Source: a virus
DNA: 64,000 nucleotides
Virus record (IMG/VR): IMGVR_UViG_3300036979_001044
Span: 1-64,000 of that record
Reading direction: 5' to 3' (one strand)
The notes below the pieces were generated by a model. It was not told the DNA's origin and ran no database searches. It worked only from the letters and a program-made list of their open reading frames with translations. This document shows positions 22,164 to 27,676 of this stretch, in pieces (within the stretch, counting starts at the first letter, position 1; each line of letters opens with the position of its first letter). A program made the translations under genes and the position numbers.

Positions 22164-23633
22164 ACCCTCGACCCAAGAAACAAACGAACGAGCATCACGC
22201 ATCACCTCAACGCGGAAGATAGGCTCCTCGTAATAGATACGCAATCTCTCCATGGCATGCGCCAAAAGTTTCTTGTGGTGGCGGTCTGCAAAGTCGATGA
22301 GCACCGCCTCGCTCTTACCCTCGATGGCCGTGCAGATCCGATAGATGGCCTGGGTGAGGCTCACCTCGGCCTTTTCCCCCTTGGCGTAAACCAGCGCATC
22401 TACCGCGGGAAGATCGACTCCCTCGCCGAGGATGGAAGTGCCGAGGAGCACCTTGACCTCAGCGCCGTCGGAGAAAGATCTCATGATCCTTCCCTGCCGC
22501 GAGCGATCGATGTCGGTAGAGACGAACTCTGCCGCCTGAAACTCCGCTCGATCTGGCGACTGGGGAAGCGAGCGCAAGAGCAGCTCCCGGATGATCTTCC
22601 CCTGTGCCTTGGTGCCCACCAGGATGAGCACCTTCCGGCCGCGAGACAGCAGCGCGTGAGCAGCATAAGCCGCCCACTGATTGCGCAAACTGTGCTCATG
22701 GATACCCTTTTTGCCGTGCTCGGAGAAGAAGTTGGCCGACTTCGCGGGAATCTTCCCCGCGGCTACCGGAATGAAGATCGCCTTGACCGGCACCAACCAG
22801 CCCCGGCCGAGCATGTCCTCCGATGTTGCCTTGTAAATAGTTCCAGAAATAACCGCGTGCATCGCCAGGGCGTCTCCCGCCGAACGGAAATAGGTCCCGG
22901 TCATCCCGTAGCGATGGTAGATATGATCGCAATAGCTGAAAATCTTTCGGTAGCTCGCCGCCGCACTATGGTGGTGCTCGTCTACAGCAATCACTTTTCT
23001 GGAAGCGTAGAAAGCAGCCGGAAGGTTCGCGGCAGTCGCCGCTGTAGCGATTACCACCCGTTTTCTGGAAGCCTCCAGCCAGCCGGCCGAACCAATCAGG
23101 TGAACGCTGTAGTGCGCCCCGAAAAAGTCCTCCAGCACCTCCTGGGTCTGCTGAACGATGCGATCGGTCGGCGCGATCCAGATGGTCGGGAGCGCAAGTC
23201 TCCGGGTGATTTCGCACATCACTCTAGTTTTTCCGCTGCGAGGCGGTAAATCAAGCACCCCCATACCGCGCTCGACTGCCAGAGATACCGCCTCCAGTTG
23301 GTAGTCGCGCAGCGGTATCTTCACCGGGTCAGGAACATCCCCGACTGGGCGGATGCGCAAATCCTCGACCCGAACCTCGTAACCAAATTTTCTGGAAAAG
23401 TAGCAAACCCGGTCCAGCAATCCGCTGGGTACCCAGGCTGGGGCAGCCTTGGGCTGATGAAGAAGCCGCACCCAACCGTCCCAACCCCGCATCGCATCGT
23501 CCGGCAACGATATCCCGCTTTCCAGGAGTTGCACCATCTGGGTCGGATAGCGCAACTCCTGGTCAAGGATGTGCAGGATGAATGGATCGGTATGGTATAA
23601 CTCAGTGCGGCTGTTTTGTACGCGCAGAAGCAC
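22152..23633 (-). CDS. UvsW-like superfamily 2 helicase
   Basis: About 493 aa. The start is taken as GTG 23633, overlapping the previous stop as TAGTG with AGGAG 8 nt away. SF2 motifs: LRDYQLEAV, Walker A LPPRSGKTR at about 129-137, DEHH at about 218-221, MTGTY (motif III) and TSILGEGVDLP (motif V). Motif VI reads QAIYRICTA rather than the usual Q-x-x-G-R-x-x-R. UvsW-type helicases process R-loops and branched DNA and help switch T4 from origin- to recombination-primed replication. Confidence 0.85.
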   Translation of the reverse strand: MLLRVQNSRTELYHTDPFILHILDQELRYPTQMVQLLESGISLPDDAMRGWDGWVRLLHQPKAAPAWVPSGLLDRVCYFSRKFGYEVRVEDLRIRPVGDVPDPVKIPLRDYQLEAVSLAVERGMGVLDLPPRSGKTRVMCEITRRLALPTIWIAPTDRIVQQTQEVLEDFFGAHYSVHLIGSAGWLEASRKRVVIATAATAANLPAAFYASRKVIAVDEHHHSAAASYRKIFSYCDHIYHRYGMTGTYFRSAGDALAMHAVISGTIYKATSEDMLGRGWLVPVKAIFIPVAAGKIPAKSANFFSEHGKKGIHEHSLRNQWAAYAAHALLSRGRKVLILVGTKAQGKIIRELLLRSLPQSPDRAEFQAAEFVSTDIDRSRQGRIMRSFSDGAEVKVLLGTSILGEGVDLPAVDALVYAKGEKAEVSLTQAIYRICTAIEGKSEAVLIDFADRHHKKLLAHAMERLRIYYEEPIFRVEVMRDARSFVSWVEGLAK

Positions 23634-23848
23634 TAATCCCACTCCTCCGCGTAAGCCTCCAAGCCCTTCTCCAGAACCAGCCACTTGGGGGCCAGTACCG
23701 TGCTCGATTTCTCACGCACCGGCGCTTCCTCCAGTTGCTCCAGCTGACTCTTGGGAAACCACTCCTTGGTGCCCCCGCCGAAGTCCAGAAGCAACGCCAG
23801 GCCGCTGTCACTCTCGCGGACTACCCGGTCAAATGTCACTATCATCAT
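23633..23848 (-). CDS. small conserved-type phage protein, about 71 aa
   Basis: Two adjacent ATGs (23848, 23845) precede IVTFDRVVRESDSGLALLLD. The core pattern TKEWFPKSQLEQL followed later by APKWLVLEKGL is one I associate with short proteins found beside phage replication genes (W-L/F-P-K-S-Q ... P-x-W-L). Its stop codon overlaps the helicase start (TAGTG). The role is unknown. Confidence 0.55.
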   Translation of the reverse strand: MMIVTFDRVVRESDSGLALLLDFGGGTKEWFPKSQLEQLEEAPVREKSSTVLAPKWLVLEKGLEAYAEEWD

Positions 23849-23993
23849 CTCGCGAGGCAACGCGGCTTCTCCTTTTTTTGGGTTGATCGTCTTTGGAGAC
23901 TTTTTCGCCCTTGGGGGGACGACCGCGGCGAATGACCTTGGTCTTGGGACTGGCGGACTTCTTGGTCTCGATCTTCTTTTTTCTGGGGGACAT
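23829..23993 (-). CDS. basic AT-hook-like microprotein, 54 aa
   Basis: ATG at 23993 after AAGGAAC. About one third Lys/Arg. The centre has IRRGRPPKG, matching the AT-hook core R-G-R-P that binds the minor groove of AT-rich DNA. It ends in an acidic DDDSDI. It is too short for a fold, so probably a disordered DNA-binding accessory protein. It overlaps the start of the next gene by about 20 nt. Confidence 0.55.
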   Translation of the reverse strand: MSPRKKKIETKKSASPKTKVIRRGRPPKGEKVSKDDQPKKRRSRVASRDDDSDI

Positions 23994-24088
23994 TATTGTT
24001 CCTTTCCGGTTGAAGTAGCTATGCCCTAAACGGACAAGAACCCTTCTACCGGGAAAGTTCCAGAAAAAGCAATAGGAATTTTCGATCA

Positions 24089-24325
24089 TTATTTTCTGGA
24101 ACACCAGCCGACCGATCGCACTGAAATCTCCCCATAAAAAAATGACCCCAACTTACGCTCCGCATGTTTGAGAACGAGGTATCTCCAGCCTAGTAAAATC
24201 CGGGTCCAGGGAGCAAATCGAATGTACACCCGCATCATCGCGTCGTCCGCGGTTGGGGGATTGATGGTCATCCCACGTACTCCGGGCAGCACCATGACCA
24301 CATTAACCACATCGCTATCCATCAT
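24089..24325 (-). CDS. hypothetical protein, 78 aa
   Basis: The start overlaps the previous stop (ATGA). The first 35 residues are hydrophobic beta-like (VVNVVMVLPGVRGMTI), followed by MRVYIRFAPWTRILLGWRYLVLKHAERK, a basic amphipathic part. No recognised family. One copy of the genome-wide motif lies at its 3' end. Confidence 0.45.
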   Translation of the reverse strand: MMDSDVVNVVMVLPGVRGMTINPPTADDAMMRVYIRFAPWTRILLGWRYLVLKHAERKLGSFFYGEISVRSVGWCSRK

Positions 24326-24678
24326 CGGCCCCCCCGATCAACTCCCGCCAACTCGTCGCACTCCGCCAGGTAGGTGTCCCGCCAGAGTTTGGCAACCCCC
24401 TCCGCCTCCTCGTTGAAACGGCACATGTCCTCCGTATCCGGAGCCCCTCGGCCACGTTTGATAAATTCCTGGGACTGGACCGCGATGGACGCTGCACGGA
24501 TTGCGATCATCATGTCCCGGCGCCAACGAAATTTGCTCTCCAGTCGATTCTTTCGCCGCCTGGGAATCTCCTGCTCCTCCTCCTCGGACAGCGACTTCTG
24601 CTCCGGAGGCTTGATAATCGGCAGCCTTCCCTCATTCAATTCCTCCACCCGACCCCAGAATTCTTTTAACTCCATCAT
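24322..24678 (-). CDS. hypothetical acidic/basic helical protein, 118 aa
   Basis: ATG after AAAGGAGCGAGC, with two consecutive Met codons. Highly charged: an acidic stretch SLSEEEEQE next to PRRRKNRLESKFRWRRD, then helices with RGRGAPDTEDMCRF. No known motif. Part of a run of small genes before the helicase operon. Confidence 0.5.
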   Translation of the reverse strand: MMELKEFWGRVEELNEGRLPIIKPPEQKSLSEEEEQEIPRRRKNRLESKFRWRRDMMIAIRAASIAVQSQEFIKRGRGAPDTEDMCRFNEEAEGVAKLWRDTYLAECDELAGVDRGGR

Positions 24679-24710
24679 GCTCGCTCCTTTCTATTCTGCG
24701 CCCAAAGGAC

Positions 24711-24983
24711 TCAGGGAATGATGACGATTGAACCCCTTAAACCCGGGATAGAACCGTCGTCTTCCTCAGCGGTCAACTCGGTAATCTCGGCGTTCTCGCA
24801 CTCCCCATTGCACTGGTGGCAAAGGTTCACGTCAAGGTCGAGTTGCTTACTCATGTTCGCCCAAGCGATCTCCTCGGCTTCCTCCTTGCTATCCGCCTCG
24901 ATGGTCCCGCAGTACTTGCCGCCAGTCACAGTTCCGAATATGGAGAACTTCTTCTTGGGTTTCTTTTTCCTAACCGCACTCAT
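24711..24983 (-). CDS. small CxxC protein, 90 aa
   Basis: Start at ATG 24983, 8 nt after AAGGAG; a further 37 in-frame codons upstream lack a ribosome-binding site. Lys-rich N-terminus (RKKKPKKK), then a beta region FSIFGTVTGGKYCGTIEADS, and LCHQCNGEC that could bind zinc. It ends with an acidic linker and hydrophobic SIVIIP. First gene after the non-coding control region. Confidence 0.55.
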   Translation of the reverse strand: MSAVRKKKPKKKFSIFGTVTGGKYCGTIEADSKEEAEEIAWANMSKQLDLDVNLCHQCNGECENAEITELTAEEDDGSIPGLRGSIVIIP

Positions 24984-25175
24984 CTCGCTCTCTCCTTTTC
25001 GTTTGTAAACGGCTGTAAAATTGTTCCAGCCTCTCCTTTCTCGCCCCTTCCTGGGCCCTATATTCTTTTTGGGCATAGAATCCCATTTGCCCATCAGGCG
25101 CGCTCTCGCTCTTTAACCACCCTCACCCTTTGGACGCTCTCGCTCATCTATATTCCGTTTTTGCTGGCCGGAGAA

Positions 25176-25273
25176 TTTTGCTGGCTGGAGAAAGTTTTGA
25201 TCTACCCCCTAATCTAGCGAACTTCAGTTTTTGCTGGCTGGAGAAAGTTTTGATCTACCCCCTAGCCTAGCGA
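25176..25273. repeat. two 45-bp direct repeats (53-bp period) plus a partial third
   Basis: Copies at 25176-25220 and 25229-25273 differ at two positions and begin TTTTGCTGGCTGGAGAAAG. A partial copy, TTTTGCTGGCCGGAGAA, lies at 25159-25175. On the minus strand they precede the small CxxC gene by about 200 nt. They may be binding sites for a phage protein. Confidence 0.8.
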
Positions 25274-25366
25274 GATTCGTTTTGATTGACTTCCCCAGCG
25301 CGTTTTTTGGATCTTTGGACTTCAGGAACTTCTCCCAGTCCAATAAAACGAAGTTGAAGCATCTCA

Positions 25367-25432
25367 CCCCCAGTCGGCCCCCGAAGGGGGCCAGCTGGGG
25401 GGCGGGATTGAGAGCAGCCGCGAAGCGGCTGC
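25367..25432. other. pair of very stable GAA-loop hairpins
   Basis: First hairpin 25367-25401: CCCCCAG and CTGGGGG enclose GGCCCCC-GAA-GGGGGCC, near-continuous 16-bp pairing. Second hairpin 25414-25432: GCAGCCGC-GAA-GCGGCTGC, an 8-bp perfect stem. On the minus strand both loops read TTC with flanking bases that can form UUCG-type turns. No T-run follows on either strand, so they are not simple terminators. Confidence 0.75.
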
Positions 25433-25678
25433 GAACTCTAAGCCCCCAAAATACTTCTTGCCTTTGATGCCCCCTTGCAGTATGAAGAAATTCCCGACAG
25501 GGATATTTCTGATCTTAAAGCATGATGTAGGCCCGCTGGTCAAGTTAAAAATTTCAGCCGAAAATCAAAAAATTTACCAAATAAATTCAGTACTGTTAGA
25601 TACTGAACAAAACAAACCAGGAAAAATGCCGTATATTCGCCAGACACGTTGACATGCGAGTCAACAATTTCCGATTTT

Positions 25679-25748
25679 GCACAGAAATTGTGCGTTTGCA
25701 CAGAAACTGTGCAGATGCACAGAAACTGTGCATGCCCAGAATCTGTGC
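25679..25748. repeat. four tandem 15-bp dyads, GCACAGAAACTGTGC type
   Basis: Dyads at 25679-25693 (GCACAGAAATTGTGC), 25698-25712 and 25717-25731 (both GCACAGAAACTGTGC) and 25734-25748 (GCCCAGAATCTGTGC). Centres are 19, 19 and 17 bp apart, about two helical turns, so bound dimers would sit on one DNA face. They look like operators or origin iterons. They are not CRISPR repeats, because the gaps are only 2-4 nt. Confidence 0.85.
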
Positions 25749-25749
25749 T

Positions 25750-25787
25750 TTCCAGACAAATTCCAGACATTATCCAGAATTCCAGAA
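25750..25787. repeat. cluster of four TTCCAGA elements
   Basis: TTCCAGAC, TTCCAGAC, ATCCAGAA and TTCCAGAA follow each other at 8-11 bp spacing, directly beside the four dyads. The last one is a full copy of the motif repeated across the whole window. The dyads share the CAGAA core. Confidence 0.7.
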
Positions 25788-25791
25788 AAGT

Positions 25792-26292
25792 TCACCTAGA
25801 GATAATAGCCATTGTTAGCAGGCTGAAAGTGATTCCAGAGGCCAAAAGGATGAAGGTTGGTTCGCGGTACCATTTATGTGCTTTTTCGATTTCTTGAAGG
25901 TAGCGCTCCTCCTGTTGCTTCCAGCTCTTCGCCTCCAGCTGGCGGAGCTTGCGCTCCAGATCCAGGTCCACCCGGGAAAGCGACCGTTCTCGCTCCTTCT
26001 CCAGCTCCAGTTGGATTTCAAACCGCTCCACCTTCTGCCCCAGCTCGATGGCCAACTTGGTGGTCAGGAGCTGGCCGGAGAAGGGGGCCACTTGCCCTTC
26101 CTGGAGGGCTGTAGCGCACTTGCCCGAGTCTTTCGGGTCACAGGGGAAGGGCTGGTCGCCTCCTCTTACCAGCGGGCTCCAGAGGAGCCACCAGAGGCTA
26201 ACCAGTAAGGCGGGTGCCCATTTTGACCAAATAACGGGCAAGAGCCGCCGGATCTCTGGCCAATAGGTTGGCCTGGGCCTTCTGTTGGGCAT
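25792..26292 (-). CDS. membrane coiled-coil protein, spanin-like candidate
   Basis: 166 aa. ATG at 26292 lies inside the previous gene, 6 nt after GGAGG. N-terminal membrane segment APALLVSLWWLLWSPLV (about 27-43), then CDPKDSGKCATALQEGQVAP with two Cys, a long charged coiled coil (about 85-145), and a C-terminal membrane segment FILLASGITFSLLTMAII. Overlap with another small membrane gene resembles Rz/Rz1 cassettes, but two membrane spans are not classical for a spanin. Likely envelope-located. Confidence 0.55.
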   Translation of the reverse strand: MPNRRPRPTYWPEIRRLLPVIWSKWAPALLVSLWWLLWSPLVRGGDQPFPCDPKDSGKCATALQEGQVAPFSGQLLTTKLAIELGQKVERFEIQLELEKERERSLSRVDLDLERKLRQLEAKSWKQQEERYLQEIEKAHKWYREPTFILLASGITFSLLTMAIISR

Positions 26293-26545
26293 TGAGCGCC
26301 TCCAGCTGAATGGAATACTTGGCTACCACCTCCGCTTTGGCCACTGTGGCCCCTTCCCGGGCCAGGGTCTGGGCAGCCTCCAACCCCGCCTTTTCCTCCC
26401 GGGCCTTGCCTCGCAGCCAGTCGATGATCTTGGTCCCTCGTCCGGGAAAGAGCGGCCACAGGAAGAGCAGCACTGCAACCACCACCGCGGCCACCCCAAT
26501 CCAGAATCCCGCCCGGCCGATGGTCCCCCAGATCTTCACGGACAT
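26198..26545 (-). CDS. small membrane protein, Rz-like candidate
   Basis: 115 aa; ATG after GAGGAG with 8-nt spacing, overlapping the previous stop. One N-terminal membrane span (FWIGVAAVVVAVLLFLWPLF, residues 14-33), then a helical Ala/Lys/Glu-rich domain (about 45-115) that could reach into the periplasm. Single-span plus coiled coil is the architecture of inner-membrane spanins. It overlaps the next membrane gene by 95 nt. Confidence 0.55.
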   Translation of the reverse strand: MSVKIWGTIGRAGFWIGVAAVVVAVLLFLWPLFPGRGTKIIDWLRGKAREEKAGLEAAQTLAREGATVAKAEVVAKYSIQLEALNAQQKAQANLLARDPAALARYLVKMGTRLTG

Positions 26546-26898
26546 GTCGGCGGCTCCTCATCTGGCCTGGGCGGTAGGAGGGACGGACGTTTGCGCTTCA
26601 CCAGCGCTTCCGCTCCCGCGCGAACGATCTTGGTGCCCAGCACGTAGGCGGCGAGGGTGTAGAAGACTTCCAGAAGCCCCGGCGGCGCCTCGGTCACGAT
26701 TCCAGAAAATAGCGTCCGGTGCCAGAGGATGAAGAACTGCACCAGCACGGCGAAGAAGGCTAGCCGGCCCAGCGAGACTACCGGCTTCTTCTCCTCGTCC
26801 TTCTCCATGATCAACCGCAGCCCGAAGCGGTAGAACCAGCGGCCCAGCGTGCGCAGGGCAATCCAGAACCAGCCCAACAAGAGCTTGATGGTCGGCAT
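26536..26898 (-). CDS. holin-like membrane protein
   Basis: 120 aa. Two likely membrane segments (LGRLAFFAVLVQFFILW at about 43-59 and LLEVFYTLAAYVLGTKIV at about 75-92), a Trp/Phe-rich N-terminal amphipathic part and a basic, Pro-rich tail (KRKRPSLLPPRPDEEPP). Size, charged tail and neighbours fit a holin. No endolysin gene is adjacent. Its ribosome-binding site touches a perfect 11-bp hairpin. Confidence 0.55.
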   Translation of the reverse strand: MPTIKLLLGWFWIALRTLGRWFYRFGLRLIMEKDEEKKPVVSLGRLAFFAVLVQFFILWHRTLFSGIVTEAPPGLLEVFYTLAAYVLGTKIVRAGAEALVKRKRPSLLPPRPDEEPPTCP

Positions 26899-26907
26899 CA
26901 GCCACCT

Positions 26908-26933
26908 CCTAGTGGAAAGGGGTTTCCACTAGG
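26908..26933 (-). promoter_or_regulatory. hairpin overlapping the ribosome-binding site of the holin-like gene
   Basis: Minus strand CCTAGTGGAAA-CCCC-TTTCCACTAGG, a perfect 11-bp stem; the last three bases of the stem are the first three of the AGGAGG site. Folding would partly hide the site, so translation may be throttled or temperature/time dependent. This is inference from structure. Confidence 0.5.
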
Positions 26934-26961
26934 CTAACGCAACTGACAGGTGAAAGGGAAA

Positions 26962-27354
26962 TCAGGGGGTAGGAAATATTAGCTTGGGATCGCTCAGCGT
27001 AATAATGTTGTTGTCTTCCGGAACCTCTTTGGTGTCCTTGTCCCAGTACTGCAAATCGGCTACGTGGCCGTTGTGATCCCCCTCCAGATTGGCTTGCCTC
27101 TGCCGTAGGGAATGGAGTTGGGTCTCTAGCTGCTGGATCTGCTGAGTGGTTTGCTCATAGTCCTTTCTGGTAGCACGAATCCGTTGCACTAGGTACTCCA
27201 CTATTTCATTGGGCGGGGCGATCTCTCCAGTAACCAGCGAGGCGGCCCGAGAGTTTTTCTCCTTCAACCTTTTTTGCCGAAACTCTTCCGCTCGGCGCAA
27301 CATCATTGCTTCATTGTTGTCGGATGCTACTATTTTACTTGGTTCTAGGTTCAT
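26962..27354 (-). CDS. hypothetical coiled-coil protein, 130 aa
   Basis: ATG after GGAGAGCGAGC. A charged N-terminal half (FRQKRLKEKNSRAASL) leads to EIAPPNEIVEYLVQRIRA and a Gln/Leu-rich coiled coil (QQIQQLETQLHSLRQRQANL), then an acidic end. Located at the end of the fibre genes; might be a tail-fibre accessory or lysis regulator. Function unknown. Confidence 0.55.
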   Translation of the reverse strand: MNLEPSKIVASDNNEAMMLRRAEEFRQKRLKEKNSRAASLVTGEIAPPNEIVEYLVQRIRATRKDYEQTTQQIQQLETQLHSLRQRQANLEGDHNGHVADLQYWDKDTKEVPEDNNIITLSDPKLIFPTP

Positions 27355-27387
27355 GCTCGCTCTCCTTTTCTCGGTTACAGTTCTCGG

Positions 27388-27648
27388 TTACAGCATGTTG
27401 TACTCTGGGTAGTCCAAATGCTTCCCGCACATTCCGATATGCCAATCGCGAGAGAGATACCCGATCTTTACCGCGTCGGGTTTACCAATACTGAAGGTGC
27501 TCATAATGTTCTCTAGTTCTGGGATCTCATGCGCCTTAATGTAGCTGAACACAGTGGCCGCATCCAGAATCACTGAAATCAAGCGATCTAGTTTAGCTTG
27601 GTACTTAGGAACATTGATCTGAAAATTTTCTGGAATAGCGATAGGCAT
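27388..27648 (-). CDS. hypothetical protein, about 86 aa
   Basis: Start at ATG 27648, nine bases after AAGGAG; an ATG at 27654 is only three bases away. Begins MPIAIPENFQINVPKYQ and continues with helices (AKLDRLISVILDAATVF). Two copies of I-P-E-type turns. Sits directly after the repetitive fibre gene; could be a chaperone for it, which is a guess from position. Confidence 0.5.
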   Translation of the reverse strand: MPIAIPENFQINVPKYQAKLDRLISVILDAATVFSYIKAHEIPELENIMSTFSIGKPDAVKIGYLSRDWHIGMCGKHLDYPEYNML

Positions 27649-27676
27649 GGGCATGGGCTCCTTGCTCGTAGACGAC

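Larger units (their letters stand above)
25004..25791. other. ~790-bp non-coding region, candidate replication origin or control region
   Basis: The only long gene-free stretch in the window, between the membrane/lysis genes and the replication genes. From low to high coordinate it holds two 45-bp direct repeats, two very stable hairpins, a GAAATTCCC-GACA-GGGATATTTC dyad (25487-25509), an AT-rich block (25541-25625) with the dyad TTCAGTA...TACTGAA (25586-25607), four tandem 15-bp dyads, and a cluster of TTCCAGA elements ending at the next gene. AT-rich DNA beside iterated sites is the usual build of a phage or plasmid origin; a regulatory hub is the alternative. Confidence 0.55.

Noticed and set aside
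22257-23249. Long plus-strand open frame of 330 codons
   Set aside because: It is the antisense shadow of the UvsW-like helicase, rich in Arg/His/Leu with no motif and no ribosome-binding site.
25004-25094. Extended start (25094) for the CxxC gene
   Set aside because: No ribosome-binding site there, while AAGGAG precedes the internal ATG at 24983; the added residues are Lys/Arg/Gly with little structure.
25679-25748. CRISPR-like array
   Set aside because: Repeats are 15-bp perfect dyads with gaps of only 2-4 nt, so there are no spacers; no cas genes are present.
25540-25770. Minus-strand frame of 76 codons over the AT-rich block
   Set aside because: Same reason: its sequence reflects the dyads and it lacks a start signal.
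25649-25897. Plus-strand frame of 82 codons over the tandem dyads
   Set aside because: Its repeated CT-E-T-V-type residues come from the DNA dyads themselves; no ribosome-binding site and it runs into the coding region of the membrane gene.
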